NCBI GenBank assembly: GCA_018434325.1
Contig: JAHDPO010000045.1
Coordinates: 1-50,571 of the forward strand
Origin: Clostridia bacterium
Lineage (GTDB): Bacteria; Bacillota; Peptococcia; DRI-13; UBA5745
Direction: 5' to 3'
Length of the DNA stretch: 50,571 bases
The notes below the pieces were generated by a model. The model made no database searches and was not told the origin of the DNA. It saw nothing but the letters and a program-made list of their open reading frames with translations. The translations under genes and the position numbers were made by a program. The stretch's first letter is position 1. Each line of letters starts with the position of its first letter. Shown here piece after piece: positions 1 to 7,445 of the stretch.

Positions 1-129
1 AGTCTGGGCAAAAAGACGCCTGCTTTTTCTGCCGTCTATTCTTTTTCACGCTGACTACTCTTTGATGACAGAACTAATTCCATCCCCACCTCATTTTCCA
101 GCCTAATTTATTTTTTCTCCTACAACAAC

Positions 130-157
130 TTGACACCGACGAAATCAGATATAAATT
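130..157 (+). promoter_or_regulatory. Candidate promoter of the PocR/AraC regulator
   Basis: A perfect TTGACA lies at 130-135 and an AT-rich TATAAATT stretch at 150-157. The spacing is 14 to 16 bp depending on the hexamer chosen, which is a little short. The rest of 1-190 shows no gene; a weak hairpin near the left edge (AGACG...CGTCT followed by T-rich sequence) may be the terminator of a gene outside the window. Confidence 0.4.
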
Positions 158-208
158 TGCAATGGATTTTAATTTCGTATATAGTGTTTATTGGCTGAAG
201 AATTATTT

Positions 209-1915
209 ATGCCGCATCAAGAATTGGGGACCGCAAGTATGATGGAGCAACGGGAAGAAAAGATCAACGACTTATTAACCGTATTTTTCAGAACTTCAGG
301 TATTGAAGCCTTATATTTTGACAAAGATCTGAATGCTATTTCCTGTAACTTTTCCAAATACACCGGCGAGGATTTCGTCAGCCTCAGCCAAGGCAAGATC
401 GAAAGCTTTCTCAGCGGACTCTTTAACGAAACAAAGGAAGCCTCGCAAGACTATTATACTTATTTTCTGAAGAACAATCTTATTTGCAATATTGCCTTAC
501 TCTCGGAGAATGGCGCTTGCTGCGGCGCTTTGGTCAGCCAGCCCGTTTCTCTCAATATGATTAAAGATTCAGAAATCAATGGAGTCCTTGGCCCTGCCCT
601 TTCAAGCACCGAAGAACAGGATTTATATAAGCGGGCGCTGCTGCGAGCACCGGTCATCTTTTATGACAGGATCAAACCTCTGGGGGAAATCCTCAGTCTG
701 CTCTGCTGGTCGGCTTCTTGCCAAAAGGAATCCCGGCAAGTCTTGCAGGGCGGCGATATCGACCCCGCTATCTATCGGTTTATCCAGCCCGGCTCCTTAT
801 TCAACCGCAATTATAAAGACGTAACCGGCGAAAAATATCGCAACTACCCATTCTATCTAAAAATCAAGGACCATATCGCCAAAGGCGATACAGCCATGCT
901 GGCGGCAGCGATGAGCGGCACCCTTAGACCTGCCAGCCTGCCGATCTCCTCTGCCGACCCGAAAAATCTTATTCGCTCCTTCAAAAACAGCTTTATTAAA
1001 TATTGTTCCATCGGCTCCATGACCGCCATCGACGCCGGAGCCCCCTATTCCAAAACCATGGATTTATCCGACGAATTGATTGGCGAAATGGAAACCCTTG
1101 ATAATATCAATGATATTCATGAGCTGCTGAAATCCGCTTTTGCGGCCTTTGCCAGAGCTGTAGCCGTCAGCCGCATTACCGCCTATTCCAAGCCCGTCCG
1201 TTTGGTCATCGAATATATTGAAAACCATTACAGCGAAAGGATCACGCTGGATAAGCTGTCTAAAAGCACCAACCTCAGCAGCTCTTATTTATCCAGCCTG
1301 ATAAAAAAAGAGACGGGCTTGAGTCTGGCGGAGAATATTAATAAAATCAGAGTGGATGCCAGCAAGAAAATTCTTTTGAAATCCAATGTAAATATTACCG
1401 AGCTCTCCGCTATGGTGGGTTTCGCCTATAGCAATCATTTTGCCAGGATCTTCAAACAGTTTACCGGCATGACGCCTTCGGAATTTAAAAATTCCGTCTG
1501 GTCCGAAGATGAGGAAAACAGAAATTCGACGGATATGCTACGTCTGATCGCCGATCAGCTTTTCCACATGATGACTATCTTCCCCGGCGTCGTCGATATC
1601 GGCAGAATCGTAGATCCTATCGCCAATATTTTTTGGCTGCAGCAGCCGGGCGGCGCAACGGTTCAGGGCACCTGTTATGATTTTTGGAACAGAAGCAAAC
1701 GCTGCGATACGTGCATATCGCAGATGGCTTTTGACAAAAATAGTCCTTTTATGAAATTAGACCAAAAAAAAGACAGCGCCTTCTTCGTCCTGGCCTCACC
1801 GATAACTGTTGGTGATAAAAGGTACGTCTTAGAGCTGCTGAAAAAAATCAGCGATAATTTCTTCGACTGCACCGGTATAACCTTTGAAAAACTCCATTCT
1901 CATAGCACAAATTAA
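209..1915 (+). CDS. AraC-family regulator with N-terminal PocR-like sensor and C-terminal Cys-rich PAS-like domain
   Basis: Probable cytoplasmic transcription regulator of 568 residues. Residues about 20-170 resemble the PocR ligand-binding domain (INDLLTVFFRTSGIEALYF at its start). Residues about 335-430 are a double helix-turn-helix of AraC/XylS type, recognisable from the NLSSSYLSSLIKKETG segment and from FAYSNHFARIFKQFTGMTP. A further domain of about 130 residues follows, with CYDFWNRSKRCDTCIS near residues 488-503; similar CxFW...CxxC segments occur next to PAS-like domains in clostridial signalling proteins. Most AraC proteins end at the DNA-binding domain, so the tail is unusual. The start is uncertain: a TTG at 191 and ATGs at 209 and 239 are in frame and none has a strong ribosome site. 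It lies just upstream of the cupin-hcp pair in the same direction; whether it controls them is unknown. Confidence 0.8.
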   Translation: MPHQELGTASMMEQREEKINDLLTVFFRTSGIEALYFDKDLNAISCNFSKYTGEDFVSLSQGKIESFLSGLFNETKEASQDYYTYFLKNNLICNIALLSENGACCGALVSQPVSLNMIKDSEINGVLGPALSSTEEQDLYKRALLRAPVIFYDRIKPLGEILSLLCWSASCQKESRQVLQGGDIDPAIYRFIQPGSLFNRNYKDVTGEKYRNYPFYLKIKDHIAKGDTAMLAAAMSGTLRPASLPISSADPKNLIRSFKNSFIKYCSIGSMTAIDAGAPYSKTMDLSDELIGEMETLDNINDIHELLKSAFAAFARAVAVSRITAYSKPVRLVIEYIENHYSERITLDKLSKSTNLSSSYLSSLIKKETGLSLAENINKIRVDASKKILLKSNVNITELSAMVGFAYSNHFARIFKQFTGMTPSEFKNSVWSEDEENRNSTDMLRLIADQLFHMMTIFPGVVDIGRIVDPIANIFWLQQPGGATVQGTCYDFWNRSKRCDTCISQMAFDKNSPFMKLDQKKDSAFFVLASPITVGDKRYVLELLKKISDNFFDCTGITFEKLHSHSTN

Positions 1916-1930
1916 GATTTTTCTCAATCT

Positions 1931-1972
1931 TGTTGTAAATACAACAGCATTATTGGAGTAATCTGGTATAAT
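1931..1972 (+). promoter_or_regulatory. Promoter and CRP/FNR-type palindrome of the cupin-hcp operon
   Basis: TGTTGTAAATACAACA at 1931-1946 is a perfect 7-bp inverted repeat with a 2-bp centre. An extended -10 element, TGGTATAAT, follows with its hexamer at 1967-1972. The implied transcription start near 1979 puts the palindrome centre at about -40.5, the usual position for an activator of the CRP/FNR family at a class II promoter. There is no good -35 hexamer, which fits an activator-dependent promoter. Confidence 0.65.
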
Positions 1973-1996
1973 GTAGCCATAAAGGAGGTCGAATAA

Positions 1997-2311
1997 ATGG
2001 CAGCACAAGTATTTAGGTTAGCCCAAGGCGAAGACAAAGCCATCGAAAAAGTGATTTTTGATGAGAACATCCATTACCTTCATCTGATTCTCCCCACCAA
2101 CGACGGCCTGCCTGAGCATTTTTCCAATTCCAATGTGTACATGACCGTAATAAGAGGCCGGCTTTCCATTGGCCTCGATGACCAGGAGATCCTCGTTTAC
2201 GACAGCGGCTCCTTATTAAAAATTCCCTACAATACAAAAATGAACGTTAAAAACCTTCACCGCGAAGCCTTGGAATTAATCATCGTAAAAGCGCCTGCTC
2301 CCAAAGGCTGA
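1997..2311 (+). CDS. Small single-domain cupin protein
   Basis: The 104-residue product has the spacing of a single cupin barrel: HYLHLILPTNDGLPEHFSN, then YMTVIRGRLSIGLDDQE and a final strand region LLKIPYNTKMNVKN. Only one clear histidine remains in the first cupin motif, so metal binding is uncertain. A strong ribosome site, AAAGGAGGTCG, sits 6-7 bp before the ATG. It is the first gene after the palindromic promoter and precedes hcp by 87 bp. Small cupins of this kind are seen beside hcp in other anaerobes, to my recollection, which suggests a role in nitrosative or redox stress. That role is inferred from position only. Confidence 0.75.
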   Translation: MAAQVFRLAQGEDKAIEKVIFDENIHYLHLILPTNDGLPEHFSNSNVYMTVIRGRLSIGLDDQEILVYDSGSLLKIPYNTKMNVKNLHREALELIIVKAPAPKG

Positions 2312-2323
2312 TAGGGCTTCATA

Positions 2324-2342
2324 TCCTCAACAGGCCTGAGGA
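2324..2342 (+). other. Short hairpin between cupin gene and hcp
   Basis: TCCTCA at 2324-2329 pairs with TGAGGA at 2337-2342 around a 7-base loop. No T-run follows, so it is not a terminator; it could set relative expression or mRNA stability of the two genes. Confidence 0.35.
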
Positions 2343-2398
2343 GACCTTCTGTTTGCAAAACTCGCAAGAGGCTAAAAATAATTAAAGGGGTTGTTTGA

Positions 2399-4027
2399 AT
2401 GAGTATGTTTTGCTTTCAATGTCAGGAAACGGCAAGAGGCACGGGATGCACAATCCAAGGTGTCTGCGGTAAAACAGAGGATATCGCAAAGCTCCAGGAT
2501 TTGTTGATTTACACGTTAAAGGGTATCTCTGATATCGTCGTCAAAGGCAAGATCGACGTCCACAAGATCACGGAGATCAATCATCAGGTTCTTAATAGCC
2601 TTTTTATGACGATTACCAACGCCAATTTTGACGGCGACGCTTTGGAAGCCCAGATCAACAAAATGCTGGGAATGCGGGATTCCCTGGATAAATCGGCAAT
2701 CAGCCAGCTCCACGATGCCGCGGTCTTTACCGTAGGCGACAGGCAATCCATGCTGGAAAAAGCCGCCGCCATCGGCGTGCTTGCCACCGAAAACGAAGAT
2801 GTACGTTCCTTGCGGGAAATGATCACTTACGGCCTCAAAGGCATGGCCGCCTATACAGAGCATGCCCTTAATCTCGGCAAAGAAAACCCGGATATTTACG
2901 CCTTTATTTATGAGGCCTTGGCGGCAATCATCAACAACAGCCTCTCCGCCGATGATCTGGTGGCTCTCACCCTGAAAACCGGCGAATACGGCGTCAAAGC
3001 CATGGCTTTGCTGGACGAGGGCAACACCTCAAAATACGGCAATCCGGAGATCACCGAAGTTAACATCGGCGTTAGAAAAAATCCGGCCATCCTGATATCC
3101 GGCCACGACCTCACCGATTTAGAGCAGCTCCTGGAGCAGACGAAAGATACGGGAGTAGACGTTTATACCCACAGCGAGATGCTGCCCTCCCACTACTATC
3201 CGGCTTTCAAAAAATACGACAACTTTGTTGGCAACTACGGCAATGCCTGGTGGAAGCAAGTGGGCGAATTTGAGACCTTCCACGGTCCCATTTTGTTCAC
3301 CACCAACTGCATTGTTCCCCCCAGAAGCGAGGAAGTCAGGGAAAGAATCTATACCACAGGCTCCGCCGGTTATCCCGGCTGCAAGCATATTGTACCTGAC
3401 GCCAATGGCAAGAAGGATTTTTCCGAGATCATCGCCCATGCCAAGAAGCTTCCCGCACCGGAAGAAATCGAAAGCGGCAGCATCGTCGGCGGCTTTGCTC
3501 ACAATCAGGTTCTGGCGCTGGCCGATAAAGTTGTCGAGGCCGTTAAATCCGGCGCCGTCAAAAAATTCTTCGTCATGGCCGGCTGCGATGGCAGAATGAA
3601 ATCCAGAGAATATTACACCGATTTCGCCGGCCAGTTGCCCGATGATACCATTATTCTCACGGCGGGCTGCGCCAAGTATCGCTATAATAAGCTGAAGCTG
3701 GGCGATATCGGCGGTATCCCCAGAGTCCTGGATGCCGGTCAGTGCAACGACTCTTATTCTCTGGCCGTCATTGCCCTGAAGCTCAAAGAAGTATTCGGCC
3801 TGGAGGATATCAACCAGCTGCCCATTGCTTTCAATATCGCCTGGTACGAACAAAAAGCCGTTATTGTGCTGCTGGCCCTGCTGTATCTGGGCGTGAAGAA
3901 CATTCACCTCGGCCCCACGCTGCCCGGCTTCCTCTCTCCCAATGTGGCCAAAGTGCTGGTAGAGACCTTCGGCATTGCCGGTATCGGCTCTGTGGAAGAC
4001 GACATCGAGCTGTTCATGGCTCAATAG
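2399..4027 (+). CDS. hcp: Hybrid-cluster protein (hydroxylamine / nitric oxide reductase), class I
   Basis: Cytoplasmic Fe-S protein of 542 residues, the usual length. It carries an N-terminal [4Fe-4S] motif with cysteines 5, 8, 17 and 23 (C-x2-C-x8-C-x5-C), the class I spacing of strict anaerobes. The ligands of the Fe-S-O hybrid cluster are recognisable in order: His in SGHDL, Glu in HSEML, Cys in TTNCIVPP, the persulfide-type Cys in GYPGCKHI, Cys in TAGCAKY, Cys in AGQCNDSY, and the Glu and Lys in WYEQKAV. Members of this family reduce hydroxylamine in vitro, and the E. coli protein reduces nitric oxide and acts as an S-nitrosylase. AAAGGGG provides the ribosome site. No Hcr-type NADH reductase is encoded nearby, as is common in anaerobes, where another electron donor must serve. 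It is probably cotranscribed with the cupin gene from the palindromic promoter. Confidence 0.97.
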   Translation: MSMFCFQCQETARGTGCTIQGVCGKTEDIAKLQDLLIYTLKGISDIVVKGKIDVHKITEINHQVLNSLFMTITNANFDGDALEAQINKMLGMRDSLDKSAISQLHDAAVFTVGDRQSMLEKAAAIGVLATENEDVRSLREMITYGLKGMAAYTEHALNLGKENPDIYAFIYEALAAIINNSLSADDLVALTLKTGEYGVKAMALLDEGNTSKYGNPEITEVNIGVRKNPAILISGHDLTDLEQLLEQTKDTGVDVYTHSEMLPSHYYPAFKKYDNFVGNYGNAWWKQVGEFETFHGPILFTTNCIVPPRSEEVRERIYTTGSAGYPGCKHIVPDANGKKDFSEIIAHAKKLPAPEEIESGSIVGGFAHNQVLALADKVVEAVKSGAVKKFFVMAGCDGRMKSREYYTDFAGQLPDDTIILTAGCAKYRYNKLKLGDIGGIPRVLDAGQCNDSYSLAVIALKLKEVFGLEDINQLPIAFNIAWYEQKAVIVLLALLYLGVKNIHLGPTLPGFLSPNVAKVLVETFGIAGIGSVEDDIELFMAQ

Positions 4028-4161
4028 TTCCGGCCGCCGATCTGGCTCGGCTGCCTGAATTCCCAGAAAGTAAACTTGCATAAAATAAAACAAAGGCATC
4101 GGCTTCTCCGCGGTGTGATAGGGACATTTTCTAAACCGTGATGGAGTGGGGCGGTATGGTT

Positions 4162-4191
4162 CGGCAGGCAGTGAGGTTTCGCTGTCTGCCG
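4162..4191 (+). terminator. Hairpin downstream of hcp, possible terminator
   Basis: CGGCAGGCAG at 4162-4171 pairs with CTGTCTGCCG at 4182-4191 with one G-T pair. The following sequence is only weakly T-rich, so termination would be inefficient. Confidence 0.4.
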
Positions 4192-4202
4192 TTTGCCGTG
4201 TT

Positions 4203-4372
4203 ATACTATTCTGCGATTAAAATAGGGAATATTTTAATCTGGCAATTCTTGATTGCCACTGCGCCAAAGGCGCAGGCAGAATAGCATATATGCCAATCTG
4301 CGTGGGCAAAGCCCGCTGCCGCATTCTGTGCGGCAAATTAAAAACTAACGGTTTTTAATTGCAGATTAGTAT
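4203..4372. repeat. Double-cloverleaf hairpin-mosaic element, copy 1
   Basis: The 170-bp element is bounded by near-perfect inverted ends (ATACTATTCTGC and GCAGATTAGTAT). It folds into two consecutive multi-arm structures. In the first, CTATTCTGC at 4206-4214 pairs with GCAGAATAG at 4276-4284 and encloses three hairpins: 4215-4239 (10-bp stem), 4240-4258 (7 bp) and 4259-4275 (7 bp). In the second, AATCTGC at 4295-4301 pairs with GCAGATT at 4361-4367 and encloses hairpins at 4302-4316, 4317-4335 (7 bp) and 4336-4360 (10 bp). The self-complementary CATATATG links the halves. Related copies occur at 29752-29861 and 50434-50571. No reading frame is present. Confidence 0.9.
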
Positions 4373-4375
4373 TAT

Positions 4376-4545
4376 GCGGCCTCTGCCGATGTGTCGAATA
4401 AAGATCTTAAATAAGAGATACATGAAATTAATATCTCACCGACAGGCTGTCTCCAGTTTCCGGCTGGAGCAGATACCGTTCATGTACCCACAAGATCATG
4501 ATTTTGAACAGAAAAAGACGGGCTCTTCGGAACCCGTCTTTTGTT
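4376..4545 (+). ncRNA. Candidate structured small RNA ending in a terminator
   Basis: The stretch has no convincing reading frame but has nested pairing: TACATGAA near 4419 with TTCATGTA near 4480, a CTCCAG/CTGGAG hairpin near 4450-4467, and a strong Rho-independent terminator at 4513-4545. No gene follows on this strand, so the terminator must end either this RNA or read-through from hcp. I do not recognise an Rfam family. It could also be just a long hcp 3' untranslated region. Confidence 0.35.
4513..4545 (+). terminator. Rho-independent terminator
   Basis: AAAAGACGGG at 4513-4522 pairs perfectly with CCCGTCTTTT at 4533-4542 across a 10-base loop, followed by T-rich sequence. The flanking A-run makes it potentially bidirectional. 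Confidence 0.8.
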
Positions 4546-4589
4546 ATTTTCTCTTCTTTTTCACCAAAAAGGGAGGGCCCTCTCCTCCA

Positions 4590-4733
4590 ATGTCATGATT
4601 CGGGTGTCAAAAGGTACGAAGCAATAGCAAGCACACTATATATGATGGTTTATACAAAGACCAACCACTATGTATAGTATGCTTGTTCATCAAAATTTAT
4701 TAAACATGACTTTTGACACCCGAATCATGTCAT
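4590..4733. mobile_element. 130-bp MITE with 7-bp target-site duplication
   Basis: The element spans 4597-4726. It has perfect 17-bp terminal inverted repeats (GATTCGGGTGTCAAAAG and its complement) and is flanked on both sides by ATGTCAT (4590-4596 and 4727-4733), which reads as a target-site duplication. Further inside, AGCAAGCACACTATATATG and its near-complement extend the hairpin, so the whole element can fold back on itself. It encodes nothing and must depend on a transposase elsewhere. I cannot assign the parent insertion-sequence family. Confidence 0.8.
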
Positions 4734-4862
4734 TTAGATAAGGGTCAAATGAAAAAGCGAAAAGTGGCAGGGTAGTTAACGCCTGTGCCCTGGTGGCAGT
4801 GACCGCCTATGGCTGGGGAGCAGTGATCCTTAGACGATTCTGTCCTACGGACTCAATCTTAC

Positions 4863-4949
4863 GGATACAATCCTAAGGATACAATCCTAAGGATACAAAT
4901 TCGCTATCCTGAGATATTTAGCACGCGAATGTTCCGCTATCCTGAGATA
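4863..4949. repeat. Short tandem and direct repeats
   Basis: GGATACAATCCTAA is repeated head to tail at 4863-4876 and 4877-4890, with a partial third unit to 4898. GCTATCCTGAGATA then occurs twice, at 4903-4916 and 4936-4949, a 33-bp period. There is no spacer diversity or regularity suggesting CRISPR. Confidence 0.75.
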
Positions 4950-4959
4950 ATTGGGCATT

Positions 4960-5169
4960 GAGCAATTTTTACGGTTGTAGGTGATTGCCGGCGGCAATCT
5001 GTGCAATTTTTGCGATAGTAGGTGATTTGCAGAGGTTTTTAGGCCAAATCCAGGCCCCTTCTGTGCAATTTTTACGGTTGTGCGTAAATATCCGCTTTGT
5101 CTTTTACCTACTAACGCAAATTTTGCTCACCCGGATTAGTCCGTTTGACTACAAACGCAAATTTTGCAC
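4960..5169. repeat. 210-bp compound repeat, copy A
   Basis: A unit of about 25 bp resembling GTGCAATTTTTACGGTTGTA occurs three times forward and twice inverted (inverted units contain CTACTAACGCAAATTTTGC-type sequence) within 210 bp, so the element has inverted ends. The same five-unit arrangement, with the same material between units, is at 20099-20307. The remaining 5170-5448 shows no gene and no further repeat. Confidence 0.85.
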
Positions 5170-5342
5170 CGAAAGTCGAGTCGCTGCCCTGCCTCCGCCC
5201 GCCGGGTTAGTGCCGAGTTGAGCCGTAAAATGTCCGATAGAAAAAAGGGCTGTTACTACGGCAGCTCCTTTTCGCGGTGTGGGCCAGCTTTGGCAATTTT
5301 GCTTATTTTCTGCTCCGGCCAATTGACCGTTCACTAACAGCA

Positions 5343-5377
5343 GTGCCGGGAGTCATCGTTGTATTGCTACCCGGCAC
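5343..5377. terminator. Hairpin beyond the nucleoside transporter operon
   Basis: GTGCCGGG at 5343-5350 pairs with CCCGGCAC at 5370-5377. The T-rich tail lies on the plus-strand side. On the minus strand, where the operon ends at 5449, the tail is poor, so its role as terminator of the operon is doubtful. Confidence 0.3.
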
Positions 5378-5448
5378 CTTCGTTTTATTTAAAAGCATAT
5401 CTTGTATCCCGGACAGCCTATCCTGTCGGACGCCCATAAGCGTCGCCG

Positions 5449-6375
5449 TTAAAACTTGTATTTGTTGCGCAGATACTGGGTGTCCAAAGCCGCTAGACGG
5501 GTGGCGCCGGTCTGCAGGCTCAAGACAGCGATTCCCGCCACATAAGGCAAAAGCTGCAGCATCTCCGGCGGGATGCCGATGATGCCGTTGATTTGCAGCT
5601 GCAACTGGACGGCGTCAAAAAAACCCAGCAATAAAGCGGTGCCCAGGATCCCTTTCGGCTCCCACTTGCCCATTTTCACCGCGATTACCGCCAGCATGCC
5701 TTTGCCGGCAATCATGCCCTCAAAAAAGCGGTCCAGCTGCCCTAAGGACATATAGGCGCCGGCAATACCGCAAAGCAGGCCGCAGATCAGCACGCCGCTG
5801 TAGCGCATTTTCCAGACGTTGATGCCGGCTGTCTCCACGGTACGGGGATCATCGCCGACCATCTGTACCCTGAGACCGTAGGGCGTCCGAAAAATCACGA
5901 AATAGGAGATTACGGCAATCAGGCCGCCCAGATAAACCAGCGGCGAAAGAGCGCCTAAATATTTGCCCAATACCGGCACTCCCTGCAAAATTTTGGTGGT
6001 CTGCAAGGCCGCCACGTTAGGCGTAAAGGTGGAGCCAAAAATTGAAAGGCATAGAAACTTCGTTACGCCGTTAAACAGCATGGTGATGCCCAAACCGCTG
6101 ATGGCATGAAGGCCGCCGAATTCCACGCAGATCAAAGCATGGAGAGCGCCGGCCACCAAGCCTCCGACCATACCGCAGAACACGCCGATCCAGGGATTGC
6201 CGGTGTAATAAGAGCCCAGCACGGCGGCAAAGGCGCCGCTGACCATCATGCCCTCAGCTCCCAGATTGAGGATACCCACCCGCTCGCAGTACATATTGCC
6301 CAGACCGGCAATAAACATGGGGGTGCTCAGCCTGATCACCGACAGCAGCAATACTACAAAAAAGCTTACAGTCAT
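5449..6375 (-). CDS. ABC transporter permease, nucleoside/BMP type (second permease)
   Basis: Integral membrane protein of 308 residues with about eight to ten hydrophobic segments. It belongs to the permease family shared by ribose-type and BMP-dependent importers: the conserved GLGNMYCERVGILNLGAEGM segment lies near residues 24-43. It would pair with the other permease to form the translocation channel. Its ATG overlaps the stop of the upstream permease gene by 4 bp (ATGA), implying translational coupling. It corresponds in position to NupQ/YufQ of the Bacillus guanosine importer. It is the last gene of the operon. Confidence 0.92.
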   Translation of the reverse strand: MTVSFFVVLLLSVIRLSTPMFIAGLGNMYCERVGILNLGAEGMMVSGAFAAVLGSYYTGNPWIGVFCGMVGGLVAGALHALICVEFGGLHAISGLGITMLFNGVTKFLCLSIFGSTFTPNVAALQTTKILQGVPVLGKYLGALSPLVYLGGLIAVISYFVIFRTPYGLRVQMVGDDPRTVETAGINVWKMRYSGVLICGLLCGIAGAYMSLGQLDRFFEGMIAGKGMLAVIAVKMGKWEPKGILGTALLLGFFDAVQLQLQINGIIGIPPEMLQLLPYVAGIAVLSLQTGATRLAALDTQYLRNKYKF

Positions 6376-7445
6376 TGGCCTGCCTCCTTCCCCGCTTTGC
6401 CTGAGCGGCGGCGGTTCAGCAAATATTTGACGAAATAATTAGCGGCAATGCACAAAATCAGGGAACCCTGGATCACGGAGATGATTTCGTCGGAGATGCC
6501 GACCTTGGCCTGCATATTTAAGGAGCCGGTTCGCAAAGCGCCAAAGAGCAGGCTGCCCAATATGCTGATCAGCGGGCTGCCGCCGGAAAGCAGAGCGATA
6601 GGTATGCCGTCATAGCCGTAGCCCGGCGAAAAATCGATATAAAGCCGGTGATGATTGCCCAAAATCTCCAGGCCGCCGCCGACGCCGGCCAAGGCGCCGC
6701 TGAGCAAAAGCCCCAGCAGCATGTATTTATTAATATCGATGCCGGCATAGCGGGCAGCTTCAGGGCTCAACCCCACTGCCCGCATTTCGTAGCCCGCCGT
6801 AGAACGGCGGAAAAACAACTCTAAAACGATAGCAACAGCCAGCACAATCAAAACGGCGATGGTCAGCCGGTAAGGCGGCCCAATCAAATAAGGCAGCCGG
6901 GCGCTTTCCATAATCCTGTCCGTGGAGGGCACCAGAGCATTATCGGAGGCAAAGGCGTCGAGAACGAAAAATTGCAGCAAAAACCTGGCGATATTGTTCA
7001 TGAGGAGCAGTACAACCAGAAGATTAATGCCCCGCTTCACCCGCAAGAGTGCGGGAACCAGCGCAAAAGCCATGCCCCCCAAGGCCGCCGCCAGAATAGC
7101 CGCCGGAATATGGACGGCGGCAGGTAGCCCCTTCAGGAAAATGCCGGCCATAGTGGCGCCAAAAGCCCCCATGGCCAATTGGCCTTCCGCCCCGATATTG
7201 AAAACATTGGCTTTGGTGGATACGATCACCGCAAAGGAGGCAAAGGCAATAGGCACTGATTTTTTGACGGTATTGACAACGCCGCTTGTGGAACCGAAGG
7301 CCCCGGCAAACAAGGCCCGGTAAGCCTCCAGAGGGCTTTTGCCCATAAAGCTGATCCAGATGGCGCTGAATAAAAAGGCGATCAAAATCAGAATCAAAGG
7401 CACCAGAGCGTCTTTGAGCCGAAGCTTGAGTGCGTTTATCTTCAT
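6372..7445 (-). CDS. ABC transporter permease, nucleoside/BMP type (first permease)
   Basis: Integral membrane protein of 357 residues. It begins with a basic segment and a long hydrophobic helix (ALVPLILILIAFLFSAIW), followed by the family segment ANVFNIGAEGQLAMGAFGA near residues 79-97. The family includes NupP/YufP and the permeases of purine nucleoside importers. The ATG overlaps the ATPase stop codon by 4 bp and its own stop overlaps the next permease in the same way, so the three proteins are probably made in fixed ratio. Confidence 0.92.
   Translation of the reverse strand: MKINALKLRLKDALVPLILILIAFLFSAIWISFMGKSPLEAYRALFAGAFGSTSGVVNTVKKSVPIAFASFAVIVSTKANVFNIGAEGQLAMGAFGATMAGIFLKGLPAAVHIPAAILAAALGGMAFALVPALLRVKRGINLLVVLLLMNNIARFLLQFFVLDAFASDNALVPSTDRIMESARLPYLIGPPYRLTIAVLIVLAVAIVLELFFRRSTAGYEMRAVGLSPEAARYAGIDINKYMLLGLLLSGALAGVGGGLEILGNHHRLYIDFSPGYGYDGIPIALLSGGSPLISILGSLLFGALRTGSLNMQAKVGISDEIISVIQGSLILCIAANYFVKYLLNRRRSGKAGKEAGQ

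Noticed and set aside
3119-4099. 326-residue open frame antisense to hcp
   Set aside because: It is a shadow of a strongly supported gene; the translation is His/Gln/Gly-rich without family motifs and lacks a ribosome site.
4863-4949. Possible CRISPR array in short direct repeats
   Set aside because: The units are tandem or have only one spacer, there is no regular repeat-spacer pattern and no cas gene in the window.
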